From Stenotrophomonas sp. NA06056 (GTDB taxonomy: Bacteria; Pseudomonadota; Gammaproteobacteria; Xanthomonadales; Xanthomonadaceae): a DNA stretch of 64,000 nt. The DNA is taken from NCBI RefSeq assembly GCF_013364355.1, contig NZ_CP054931.1, positions 1,736,001 to 1,800,000 of the forward strand, read 5' to 3'. Below are positions 33,843 to 42,182 of the stretch, piece after piece. The position numbers and the translations under genes were made by a program. Below the pieces are notes generated by a model that saw only the letters and a list, made by a program, of their open reading frames with translations, searched no databases and was not told the DNA's origin. Numbering within the stretch: position 1 is the first letter of the stretch; each line of letters starts with the position of its first letter.

Positions 33843-34495
33843 GCCTCGCCACCGCCACCCCCGCCAAAGCACTGCTGTCACCCACCGACCACGCGCTGAT
33901 CCTGATCGACTACCAGTCGCAGATGGCGTTCGCCACCCACACCATCGACATCTCCGCGCTGCGCAACAACGTGTCGCTGATCAGCAAGGGCGCGAAGGGC
34001 TTCAACGTACCGGTGCTGTTGACCACGGTGGCCGAGAAGTCGTTCTCCGGCCCGATGTTTCCGGAGCTGCCGGCGATCTTCCCGGGCCAAGCGGTGTTCG
34101 ATCGCACCTCGATGAACACCTGGGAGGACCAGCCGGTGATCGAAGAGGTGAACCGTATCGGCAAGCGGCGGCTGGTGTTGGCCGGCCTGTGGACCAGCGT
34201 CTGCATCGTCGGCCCGGCGCTGTCGGCACTGGAGCAGGGGTTCGAGGTCTACGTGATCACCGATGCCTGCGGCGATGTGAGCGAAGAGGCGCATGAACGC
34301 GCGATCACCCGCATGCTGCAGGCCGGTGCAGTGCCGATCACCAGCGTGCAGTACCTGCTGGAACTGCAACGCGACTGGGCGCGTGGTGAAACCTACGACC
34401 TGACCACCGGCATCGCCCGCGACCATGCCGGCGGCTATGGCGTCGGCATCCAGTACGCCAAGACCATGTTCGGCGCGCAGGAAGGCGGGCACTGA
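33839..34495 (+). CDS. Isochorismatase-family (YcaC-like) hydrolase
   Basis: A 218-residue cytosolic hydrolase. The catalytic Asp24 sits in ALILIDYQSQMAF and the nucleophile Cys122 in LAGLWTSVCIVGPAL, with the conserved EVYVITDACGDVSEEAHERAI downstream. A cysteine nucleophile points to amide or imide hydrolysis rather than isochorismate chemistry, as in YcaC and nicotinamidase relatives. Coupled to araC upstream by ATGA and followed two bases later by DoxX. Substrate unknown. Confidence 0.88.
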   Translation: MSLATATPAKALLSPTDHALILIDYQSQMAFATHTIDISALRNNVSLISKGAKGFNVPVLLTTVAEKSFSGPMFPELPAIFPGQAVFDRTSMNTWEDQPVIEEVNRIGKRRLVLAGLWTSVCIVGPALSALEQGFEVYVITDACGDVSEEAHERAITRMLQAGAVPITSVQYLLELQRDWARGETYDLTTGIARDHAGGYGVGIQYAKTMFGAQEGGH

Positions 34496-34497
34496 GC

Positions 34498-34923
34498 GTG
34501 CGCGACGGCCATGGCCTCGACCTGGCCTTGCTGATCCTGCGGGTGGCGACGGGAGGATTCCTGCTGCCGCACGCGCTGGGAAAACTGTTCGGCTGGTTCA
34601 ACGGGCCGGGCCTGGCGGGTTTTGCTGGCGAACTGCGTGGCTTCGGCCTGCCTGCGGCGGCCCCCCTGCCACTGCTGCTGGCCTTGTTGCAGGTGGCGTC
34701 CGGCACCGCGGTGATGCTGGGCTGGCAGACCCGGATCGCCGCGCTTGTCGCTGCGGCGTTCATCGCCTTCACCGCACTGCTGGCGCTCCCCAAAGGGTGG
34801 TTCTGGATGCGCGGTGGTGCCGAATATCCGCTGTTGTGGACGCTGGCCTTGCTGGCCATCGCCCTGGCCGGCCCCGGTGCATGGGCGGTGGATGGCCTGG
34901 TTCTTTCTGGAGACATCGCATGA
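34498..34923 (+). CDS. DoxX-family membrane protein
   Basis: A 141-residue protein starting with GTG. Four hydrophobic segments carry the DoxX pattern: LLILRVATGGFLLPHALGKLFGWFNGPGLAGF, then LLLALLQVASGTAVMLGWQTRIAAL and a late GAWAVDGLVLSG. DoxX proteins are small inner-membrane proteins often encoded beside redox or quinone-linked enzymes; biochemical activity is not established here. The stop overlaps the next ATG by four bases. Confidence 0.85.
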   Translation: MRDGHGLDLALLILRVATGGFLLPHALGKLFGWFNGPGLAGFAGELRGFGLPAAAPLPLLLALLQVASGTAVMLGWQTRIAALVAAAFIAFTALLALPKGWFWMRGGAEYPLLWTLALLAIALAGPGAWAVDGLVLSGDIA

Positions 34924-36890
34924 GCAACGAACCTCAAGATGCTGGCCGCCGCAACGTGGTGCTGGCCACCGGTGCCGCGCTGGCGCTGGGCCTGGCTGGC
35001 GGCTCCGCCGCAGCCATCGAATTCCCTTCCAAGGAGCGTCGCATGAGCACGCTGGTCATCCGCAACGCACGTATCACCACCCTCGACCCGCAGCAGCCGC
35101 ACGCGCAGGCACTGGCCGTGCAGGAGGGTCGCATCGTCGCCGTCGGCAGCGATGAACAGATCATGCGCGACTGGGGTAACGAAGCCACCCTGATCGATGC
35201 GCAGGGACGGCGGCTGGTGCCGGGCCTCAATGACAGTCATACGCACCTGATCCGCGGTGGCTTGAACTACAACCTGGAACTGCGCTGGGACGGTCTGCGA
35301 TCACTGTCCGATGCGATGGCCATGCTGAAGGCGCAGGTGGACCGCACGCCCGCACCGCAGTGGGTGCGGGTAGTCGGTGGATTCACCGCCACCCAGTTCA
35401 CCGAGAAGCGCCTGCCGAGCCTGCAGGAGCTCAACGACATCGCCCCGGACACGCCGGTGTTCCTGCTGCACCTGTACGACCGCGCGCTGCTGAACCGCGC
35501 CGCCCTGCGTGCCTGCGGCTATACCAAGGAGACGCCGGACCCGCCCGGCGGGCAGATCGTGCGCGATTCGCTGGGCAATCCCACCGGCCTGCTGCTGGCC
35601 AAGCCGAACGCACTGATCCTGTATGCGACCCTGGCCAAGGGACCGAAGTTGCCGGTCGAATACCAGGCCAATTCCACCCGCCATTTCATGCGCGAGCTGA
35701 ACCGCTTGGGCATCACCTCGGTGATCGACGCCGGCGGTGGTTTCCAGAACTACCCCGAGGACTACCAGGTCATCGAGCAGCTGCACCGCGACCAGCAGTT
35801 GACCGTGCGCATCGCCTACAACCTGTTCACCCAGAACAAGGGCAGCGAGGTCAGCGATTTCCGCGGCTGGAGCGAGATGCTGCAGCCACGACAAGGTGAT
35901 GACCTGCTTCGCCACAACGGTGCCGGCGAGATGTTGGTGTTCTCCGCAGCTGACTTCGAACTGTTCAACGAGCCGCGACCGGAGCTGCCGCCCGAGCTGG
36001 AGCCGGAACTGCACGATGTGGTGAAGCTGCTGGTGGAGAAGCGCTGGCCGTTCCGCATCCATGCGACCTACGACGAGAGCATCAGCCGCATCCTCGATGT
36101 CTACGAGCAGGTCAACCGTGAGGTGCCGTTCGACGGCCTGCACTGGTTCATCGACCACGCCGAGACCATCACCCCGCGCAACATCGAGCGTATCCGCGCA
36201 CTGAACGGCGGCATCGCCGTGCAGCACCGCATGGCCTACCAGGGCGAGGCGTTCGTGCAGCGCTATGGCGTACAGGCTGCGCGACACACGCCACCGGTGA
36301 AGCGGATGCTGGCCGAAGGCGTACCGGTCGGCGCCGGTACCGACGCCACCCGCGTGGCCAGCTACAACCCCTGGGTGGCGCTGTCGTGGCTGGTGACTGG
36401 ACGCACGGTCGGTGGCCTGGCCCTGTACGGCGATGAGAACCTGCTGGAACGCGAGCAGGCCCTGCGCCTGTGGACCCAGGGCAGCGCCTGGTTCTCCGGC
36501 GACGAAGCGGTGAAGGGCACGCTGAAGGCAGGCCAGTTGGCCGACTTCATCCTGTTGTCGGCCGACTTCTTCCGCATTGATGAGGCGCAGATCGCCGACA
36601 TCACCAGCCTGTTGACCGTGGTCGGCGGGCGCATCGTGCATGGCGACGGCGACTACGCCGGGTTGGCGCCGCAGCTGCCGCCAGCGATGCCGGACTGGTC
36701 GCCGGTGAACCGGTTCGGCGGCTACCACGTCGGCGGCGCCGCCACCGGCCTGGCGGCGGCCCATCATCACCATCACGGTGCCGCCTGCAGCACCCATGGG
36801 GCGCACGGACATGCGGCCCGCCATGCCGCGCCATCCGATGACCTGACCGCGTTCTGGGGCGCGATGGGGTGTTCGTGCTTCGCGTTCTGA
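34920..36890 (+). CDS. Amidohydrolase (YtcJ-like) with possible Tat leader and His-rich tail
   Basis: A 656-residue protein. An N-terminal leader (DAGRRNVVLATGAALALGLAG) looks like a twin-arginine signal, though not a perfect consensus. The catalytic barrel has NDSHTH (His107, His109), an internal HATYDESISR (His in FRIHAT), FIDHAETI and GAGTDATRVASYNP. The end carries five consecutive His at 615-619, then a Cys/His-rich tail closing GCSCFAF. A second strong ribosome site, AAGGAG, precedes an in-frame ATG at 35043 that would give a leaderless 615-residue form. Amidohydrolase-3 members hydrolyse N-acyl or carbamate bonds; substrate unknown. Confidence 0.85.
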   Translation: MSNEPQDAGRRNVVLATGAALALGLAGGSAAAIEFPSKERRMSTLVIRNARITTLDPQQPHAQALAVQEGRIVAVGSDEQIMRDWGNEATLIDAQGRRLVPGLNDSHTHLIRGGLNYNLELRWDGLRSLSDAMAMLKAQVDRTPAPQWVRVVGGFTATQFTEKRLPSLQELNDIAPDTPVFLLHLYDRALLNRAALRACGYTKETPDPPGGQIVRDSLGNPTGLLLAKPNALILYATLAKGPKLPVEYQANSTRHFMRELNRLGITSVIDAGGGFQNYPEDYQVIEQLHRDQQLTVRIAYNLFTQNKGSEVSDFRGWSEMLQPRQGDDLLRHNGAGEMLVFSAADFELFNEPRPELPPELEPELHDVVKLLVEKRWPFRIHATYDESISRILDVYEQVNREVPFDGLHWFIDHAETITPRNIERIRALNGGIAVQHRMAYQGEAFVQRYGVQAARHTPPVKRMLAEGVPVGAGTDATRVASYNPWVALSWLVTGRTVGGLALYGDENLLEREQALRLWTQGSAWFSGDEAVKGTLKAGQLADFILLSADFFRIDEAQIADITSLLTVVGGRIVHGDGDYAGLAPQLPPAMPDWSPVNRFGGYHVGGAATGLAAAHHHHHGAACSTHGAHGHAARHAAPSDDLTAFWGAMGCSCFAF

Positions 36891-38152
36891 CCCTGGCATC
36901 GCTGGCATTGCCCTCGTTGGCACTGGCCTGCGATGGCGGCGCCTGTACCACGGTTGGCGATGGCCAGTTGCAGTGGGACGCATCCCTGCGCCTGCGGGGC
37001 ATGTACTACGACCCGACCCGGTTCGGCGTCGGTGGCGGCGAGGATGGCTTCGGCCTGCTGCGCGCGCTGGCCTCGGCCACCTTCGCCCGCGATGACTGGC
37101 AGGCGAAGCTGCAGCTGGGTGCGCATGCCGAGCGCGGCAAGGCTGGTGGTCCAGGTCGTACCGATCGCGGTGCGTTGGACGTACAACAGGCGTACTGGCG
37201 CTGGAATGGCGATGGGATGCACGTGCAGCTGGGTCGGCAGGAGGCGGGCTATGGCAGCTCGCGCCTGCTGTCGGTGCGCGATGGGCCGAACATCCGCCTG
37301 GCCTTCGATGGTGCACGTGTAGGTTGGCAGGGACGGCTGGGCGCGCTCGATCTGTTGGCGTTGCGTCCGGTCGAGAACCGCCCGGGTGCGTTCGATGACC
37401 GCGGTGAGCGCGGTGCCCACCTGATCGGCGTGTATGCCACGACGGCGAAGGGCGCAGGCAGCAGCCAGTGGGATCTCTATCTGCTGGACTATCGTCGCGA
37501 GGGCGCGCGCTTCGCCGCGGGCAACGGTACCGAGCGGCGGCAGACCCTGGGCGCGCGCTGGTTCGGCCAGTCCGGTGCGCTGGACTGGAATACCGAACTG
37601 GTGATGCAGGGCGGTGAACTGAGGGCCGTGACCGGCGATCTGGATATCCGCGCATGGACCCTCGCCACTGATACCGGCTGGCGCTGGGCCGGGCTGCCGC
37701 TGCAACCGCGCCTGGGCCTGAAGGCCGATATCGCCAGCGGCGATGGCGATCTGCGTGATGGTCGGCTCGGTACGTTCAACGCGTTGTTTCCCAAGTCCGC
37801 CTATTTCAGCGAGGCCAGCCTGTTGGCACCGGCCAACCTGATGGATCTGCAACCGACACTGGCGCTGCGCCTGCATGACGCGGTGACCACCGAGCTGGGT
37901 GTACAGCTGGCCTGGAAGCAGCGGCGCGCCGATGCGGTCTACACCACGCCGGCACCGTTGGCAGCGTTGCCCGGCAGTGCCGGTGGCGCACGCCGCATCG
38001 GTACCCAATACAAATCCGAAACCCGCTGGCAGGTCAGTGACCGCTGGCAATGGCAGCTTCAGCTGGCCTGGGTCGACGCGGGCCCTGCACTGAAGCAGGC
38101 CGGTGGCCAGGACACGCTGTTCGCCTCAATCGTTGGAGCATGGCAATGGTGA
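36869..38152 (+). CDS. AlgE-like outer-membrane barrel (alginate_exp family)
   Basis: A 427-residue protein starting with GTG (36869, or GTG 36875). A signal peptide (LRVLTLASLALPSLALAC) is followed by strongly alternating beta-strands. The alginate-export-family block is VQLGRQEAGYGSSRLLSVRDGPNIRLAFDGARVGW, with LLDYRREGARFAAGNGTERRQTLGARWFG later. It ends in an aromatic strand, AWQW. No alginate genes are present, so it is better read as a general diffusion channel for anionic or sugar-like compounds. It overlaps the amidohydrolase end by 22 bases and the MFS start by seven. Confidence 0.82.
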   Translation: MFVLRVLTLASLALPSLALACDGGACTTVGDGQLQWDASLRLRGMYYDPTRFGVGGGEDGFGLLRALASATFARDDWQAKLQLGAHAERGKAGGPGRTDRGALDVQQAYWRWNGDGMHVQLGRQEAGYGSSRLLSVRDGPNIRLAFDGARVGWQGRLGALDLLALRPVENRPGAFDDRGERGAHLIGVYATTAKGAGSSQWDLYLLDYRREGARFAAGNGTERRQTLGARWFGQSGALDWNTELVMQGGELRAVTGDLDIRAWTLATDTGWRWAGLPLQPRLGLKADIASGDGDLRDGRLGTFNALFPKSAYFSEASLLAPANLMDLQPTLALRLHDAVTTELGVQLAWKQRRADAVYTTPAPLAALPGSAGGARRIGTQYKSETRWQVSDRWQWQLQLAWVDAGPALKQAGGQDTLFASIVGAWQW

Positions 38153-39792
38153 ACGCATCCGCGTCACAACACTCCCCACAGGCCGATGGCGCCTGGTCGC
38201 CGCTGAAGATCCGCATGTTCCGTTCGATCTGGCTGGCGATCCTGGCCAGCAACATCGGCACCTGGGTCAACGACGTTGCCGCCGCATGGGTGATGGCCGA
38301 ACGTACCGGCTCGGCATTGATGGTGGCGCTGGTGCAGTCGGCTACCACCGTGCCGATCGTGCTGCTGGCGCTGGCTGCGGGCACGTTGGCCGACATTGTG
38401 GACCGCCGGAAATACCTGCTGTTCACCCAGGGCTGGATGCTGCTGGTGGCAGCAGTGATGGCGGTGCTTACGGCGATGGACCTGCTGACGCCACAACTGC
38501 TGGTGCTGCTGACCTTCTGCATGGGCTGCGGCGCGGCGATGGCGATGCCGGCACAGGCCGCGATCGTCTCCGAGCTGGTGCCGCAACCGATGCTGGCGTC
38601 AGCGGTGGCACTCAATTCCATCGGCATCAACATCGCCCGTTCCATCGGCCCAGCCATCGGCGGCGTGATCGTGGCCCAGCTGGGTGCGGTATGGGCATTC
38701 GGGTTCAACGCCATCACCTTTGCGGCAATGCTGTGGGTGGTGTGGGGCTGGAAGCGTGATCCGAAGGCCTCCAGCCTGCCTCCGGAAGAGTTCGGTGCTG
38801 GCCTGAAAGCAGGCCTGCGCTACGCCAGCCGTGCCGGACGCCTGCAGGCGGTACTGATCAAGTCGGCCGGCTTCTTCTTCTTTGCCGCAGCGATGAACGC
38901 GATGCTGCCGGTGGTGGTGCGCGGACAGATGCAGGGTGGGGCAGGGCAGTACGGCGTATTGCTGGGCTGCATCGGCATCGGTGCGGTGGGCGGTGCACTG
39001 CTGCTGCCGAAGCTGCGGGCGAGGCTCGATCGTGACCTGCTGGTGCTGTTGGCTACCTTGTCGCTGGCTGCAAGCCTGGCCGGCCTGGCGCTGACCCGCA
39101 ACTGGTACGTGTTGCCGCTGGTGATGCTGGTCAACGGCTTTGCCTGGATCACCGTGCTGTCTTCGTTGCAGATCGCAGCACAGACGGCGGTGCCGGCGTG
39201 GGTAAGGGCACGTGCGCTGGCCCTGTACATCATGGTGTTTTCTGCCGGCATGGCGGCGGGCGGCCTGAGCTGGGGCGCGCTGGCGCAGCGCACATCGCCG
39301 GAGTTGGCATTGCTGGTGGCCGCAGCAGGCGCGGTCATCGGCGGCCTGCTGGTGTGGCGCGTGCGCATTGCTGGCGCCGAGGATCTGAATCTGAGCCCGG
39401 CCGGCCACTGGCCAGCGCCGGAGCTGTCGGTGCCGGTCTCGAATGATCGTGGACCGGTGCTGGTAACCATCGAATATCGCATCGACGCCGCCGACCGTGC
39501 CGCATTCCAGGCGCAGATGCGAACGCTGGGGACGATCCGCCGGCGCGATGGCGCCGTGGTCTGGGGTGTGGTCGAGGATGTGGCGACCCCGGGCATCCAT
39601 CTGGAGTACTTCGTCGCGGCGTCGTGGTTGGAACACCTGCGCCAGCACGAGCGCGTCACCGCCGACGACAAGGCGATCCAGGAGGCGCTGCGCGCGCTGC
39701 ATCGCGGTGAGCGCGCACCGGTGGTTCGTCATTTCGTCGGTGGCCATGATCCGTTGCCGGCGGCGGCGCCGCATCACCACAGCGACATCTGA
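38146..39792 (+). CDS. MFS exporter (MFS_3) with C-terminal monooxygenase-like domain
   Basis: A 548-residue protein. Residues 1-415 or so form an EntS-like MFS_3 transporter with 12 helices; the motif-A loop is ADIVDRRKYLLF. After residue ~430 comes a soluble extension (VLVTIEYRIDAADRAAFQAQM...HLEYFVAASWLEHLRQHERVT) that resembles the ABM ferredoxin-like fold. A His-rich end (PHHHSDI) closes it. The start at 38146 is preferred over ATG 38140 because GGAG is then seven bases away. Last gene of the coupled operon. Confidence 0.87.
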   Translation: MVNASASQHSPQADGAWSPLKIRMFRSIWLAILASNIGTWVNDVAAAWVMAERTGSALMVALVQSATTVPIVLLALAAGTLADIVDRRKYLLFTQGWMLLVAAVMAVLTAMDLLTPQLLVLLTFCMGCGAAMAMPAQAAIVSELVPQPMLASAVALNSIGINIARSIGPAIGGVIVAQLGAVWAFGFNAITFAAMLWVVWGWKRDPKASSLPPEEFGAGLKAGLRYASRAGRLQAVLIKSAGFFFFAAAMNAMLPVVVRGQMQGGAGQYGVLLGCIGIGAVGGALLLPKLRARLDRDLLVLLATLSLAASLAGLALTRNWYVLPLVMLVNGFAWITVLSSLQIAAQTAVPAWVRARALALYIMVFSAGMAAGGLSWGALAQRTSPELALLVAAAGAVIGGLLVWRVRIAGAEDLNLSPAGHWPAPELSVPVSNDRGPVLVTIEYRIDAADRAAFQAQMRTLGTIRRRDGAVVWGVVEDVATPGIHLEYFVAASWLEHLRQHERVTADDKAIQEALRALHRGERAPVVRHFVGGHDPLPAAAPHHHSDI

Positions 39793-39806
39793 GGGTGCCG
39801 CGGGAG

Positions 39807-39914
39807 AGCCGGCCGCTGGCCGGCTGATTGCGGTTTCGATCGGGGTTGATCGGGTGGCCGGCCAGCGGCCGGCACTACCGCAGGAGCGGCGGCGCCGGGG
39901 CGCCGCCGCGCTAC
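39807..39914. repeat. Cluster of three SMAG-type palindromes
   Basis: In order: 39807-39825 (AGCCGGCC stem, no GTAG), 39856-39878 (ends CTAC, inverse of 22550-22572) and 39886-39914 (a GCGGCGGCGCC/GGCGCCGCCGC stem ending CTAC one base before the hydrolase stop codon). They fill the convergent gap between the MFS exporter and the hydrolase, and probably serve as a transcript-end barrier. Confidence 0.78.
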
Positions 39915-39915
39915 A

Positions 39916-40740
39916 TCACTTACGTGCGAACGCCAGCAGGTCGGCGTTGAACTGATCGGCATGGGTAAGGGTGAGGCCGTGCGGTGCCCCGGCATACACC
40001 CTCAATTCGGCGTCCTTGATGATCTGCGAGGACAGCTTGGCCGAGGCGTCGAACGGCACGATCTGGTCGTCATCGCCGTGGACCACCAGGGCCGGTACGT
40101 CGATCTTCTTGAGGTCTTCGGTGTAGTCCACTTCCGAGAACTCATGGATGCAGTCGTACTGGCCCTTCACGCCGCCCAGCATGCCCTGCAGCCAGAACGA
40201 ATCACGCATGCCTTCGCTGACGCTGTTGCCATCACGATTGGCGCCGAAGAACGGCATGGCCAGGTCCTTGAAGAACTGCGAACGATCGCCACCGGTGCCT
40301 TTGCGGATGCCGTCGAAGACCTCCAGCGGCGTGCCGGCCGGATTGCTGGCGGTCTTCAGCATCAACGGTGGCACCGCGCCGACCAGCACCACCTTGGCCA
40401 CGCGCGCGCTGCCATGGCGGCCGATGTAGTGGGCCACTTCGCCGCCGCCGGTGGAATGGCCGACCAGGATCGCGTCCCTCACATCCAGCGCATCCAGAAC
40501 TGCAGCGAGGTCGTCGGCGTAGGTGTCCATGTTGTTGCCGTCCCAGGTCTGGCTGGAGCGGCCATGGCTGCGGCGATCATGGGCGATCACCCGGTAGCCG
40601 TTCTGGCCCATGAACAGCATCTGCGGGTCCCAGGCATCGGACGACAGCGGCCAGCCATGGGCGAATACGACAGGCTGGCCGGTGCCCCAGTCCTTGTAGA
40701 AGATGCGGGCGCCATCGTTGACGGTCACGAAATTGCTCAT
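39916..40740 (-). CDS. Alpha/beta hydrolase, non-haem chloroperoxidase type
   Basis: A 274-residue cytosolic hydrolase. The nucleophile is Ser96 in VGHSTGGGE, the acid Asp225 in HGDDDQIVP and the base His254 in GAPHGL. The oxyanion-loop motif is [12 protein letters not shown]. These match the bacterial cofactor-free haloperoxidase/esterase group; in vivo such enzymes are usually esterases or perhydrolases. It diverges from the DUF4124 gene with a 192-base gap that includes a GC-rich hairpin (40771-40790). Confidence 0.92.
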   Translation of the reverse strand: MSNFVTVNDGARIFYKDWGTGQPVVFAHGWPLSSDAWDPQMLFMGQNGYRVIAHDRRSHGRSSQTWDGNNMDTYADDLAAVLDALDVRDAILVGHSTGGGEVAHYIGRHGSARVAKVVLVGAVPPLMLKTASNPAGTPLEVFDGIRKGTGGDRSQFFKDLAMPFFGANRDGNSVSEGMRDSFWLQGMLGGVKGQYDCIHEFSEVDYTEDLKKIDVPALVVHGDDDQIVPFDASAKLSSQIIKDAELRVYAGAPHGLTLTHADQFNADLLAFARK

Positions 40741-40932
40741 TGCAGGTTCCTTGGCGGAAGGGAGGGAAGACGCCCGCAGGTTGGCGGGCGCCTGTGGCAG
40801 TACAGCGCACGATGCGCTGTGTGCATTGCACGGCTGTGGCGGATTGACCGGTTCGTTGCGTTGACGCGACTCGCTCTGGCGGCAGGGCCGTGCTTATGGC
40901 AACCATGGCCATCGGACGCGCAAGGGCCAACC

Positions 40933-41322
40933 ATGAAGATGCCGAGGTGGGGAATGCTGCCTGGACTGCTGTGGGCCGCTGCCGCAGCGGCGCAGACCAA
41001 CGTCTACAAGTGCACCGATGGCGAGCATCCGGTCTACCAGCAGACGCCCTGCCAGGGGCAGGCAGCGTGGCGCTGGGAAGTGCCTGCCGTGGAGTCGAAG
41101 GCACGCGGGCCGCTACCCGCAGCCCCATCACCCGCCCGCAGCGGCACCCCGCGGACGTCATGGCGTGGGCGTGCGCAAGGCGCACTGATACCGATCATCG
41201 CCGACCCACAAGGTTGCGAGCGGGCGCGCCAGCGGCAGGTGACGGCGCTGGCGAAGCCGCGCAGGCTGGACTACCTGCAGCGCAGACAGTTGGATGATGC
41301 GGTACGCGAGGCCTGCCGTTGA
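40933..41322 (+). CDS. DUF4124-domain exported protein
   Basis: A 129-residue protein. A short signal peptide (MLPGLLWAAAAAAQT) is followed by the DUF4124 motif NVYKCTDGEHPVYQQTPC (two Cys likely disulfide-bonded). A Pro-rich spacer and a basic C-terminal helix complete it. DUF4124 proteins are common in the periplasm of Xanthomonadaceae and function is unknown. The start is the ATG that gives the shortest clean signal peptide. Confidence 0.72.
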   Translation: MKMPRWGMLPGLLWAAAAAAQTNVYKCTDGEHPVYQQTPCQGQAAWRWEVPAVESKARGPLPAAPSPARSGTPRTSWRGRAQGALIPIIADPQGCERARQRQVTALAKPRRLDYLQRRQLDDAVREACR

Positions 41323-41331
41323 ACACAACGA

Positions 41332-41357
41332 AGAACGGCACCCGAAGGTGCCGTTCT
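41332..41357. terminator. Bidirectional hairpin terminator
   Basis: A perfect 11-bp stem (AGAACGGCACC with a CGAA tetraloop) lies between the convergent DUF4124 and DUF2968 genes. There is no long T-run on either side. Confidence 0.7.
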
Positions 41358-41377
41358 GGTCTACAGCCGGGTAAGCC

Positions 41378-42082
41378 TCAGCGGCCGTCGCTGGCGGCAG
41401 CCGGCGCAGCTGCTGCATCCGGCTTGGGCAGGCTCAGCTCCGGGTTGCCCTGTTCGGCCTGCAGGATCTGGATCCGGCGCTGCAATGCATCCAGCTGGCT
41501 GTTGGTGCTCTGCACGTCGGTGCTCAGGCTGACCGCTTGCTGCTGGGCCTGCTGCAGCGCTGCGCTGACCTGCGCCGACTGTGCCTGCTGCTGCTCCATT
41601 TCCTGCTGCAGGGTGCGCAGGCGTTCTTCGTTGTAGGCCACCAGGCGCTCGGTGTAGCGCTTGCCGGCTTCCAGCCGGGTGGTGTCGATGTAGACCTGCG
41701 CCAGCTGTTCGGACTGCTGCGCGAAGGTGCGGTAGACACGCTCGGCGTTGTCGACGGCATCGGTCTTGATCACCCGCCAGAAGTTCTTCTCCTGGAACAG
41801 GGCTACGTAGTAGGTCAGGGTGTTGGCGTTGAACAGCAGGCTGGCGCCGTAGTTGCCGTTGTAGGTGGTACGCAGTTCGGTGAGCTGCTGCGCATCCATC
41901 AACTGCTTGAGTTCGTCGACGGTGTTGCGTACCACCGGTGCGGCCTTGGCCGGCTCGACGGTGGCAGTGCGATCGCCACGTGCGGCCAGCGCCGACGGCG
42001 CCACCACGATCATGGCCACGGCCAGCAGTGCTGCGCCGCGCGGATACCGGGCGAAGACGGTGCCCCCTGAAGTTTCTCGCAT
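41378..42082 (-). CDS. DUF2968-domain exported protein
   Basis: A 234-residue protein with a signal peptide (GAALLAVAMIVVAPSALAA). The DUF2968 core is LRTTYNGNYGASLLFNANTLTYYVALFQEKNFWRVIKT. A long coiled coil rich in Q/A/E then runs from about 130 to 215 (EERLRTLQQEMEQQQAQSAQV). It is the last minus-strand gene after tadG but separated by about 100 non-coding bases, so linkage to the Tad locus is positional only. Function unknown. Confidence 0.72.
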   Translation of the reverse strand: MRETSGGTVFARYPRGAALLAVAMIVVAPSALAARGDRTATVEPAKAAPVVRNTVDELKQLMDAQQLTELRTTYNGNYGASLLFNANTLTYYVALFQEKNFWRVIKTDAVDNAERVYRTFAQQSEQLAQVYIDTTRLEAGKRYTERLVAYNEERLRTLQQEMEQQQAQSAQVSAALQQAQQQAVSLSTDVQSTNSQLDALQRRIQILQAEQGNPELSLPKPDAAAAPAAASDGR

Positions 42083-42182
42083 GTCTAGACCATCCACGGA
42101 TGTAGTGTGGGTTGAGTTGAAAGTGGTTCCCCGCCGCGAGTCTAGCATGGGCACGGACGCCGCCAACCCGCGCCCGCGCGGG

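Noticed and set aside
35301..37655. 784-codon minus-strand frame across the amidohydrolase and barrel genes
   Set aside because: It spans two clearly coding plus-strand genes and their overlap, with no recognisable protein features.
36869..38152. Alginate biosynthesis locus
   Set aside because: Only the barrel resembles an alginate exporter; no polymerase, epimerase or lyase gene is nearby.
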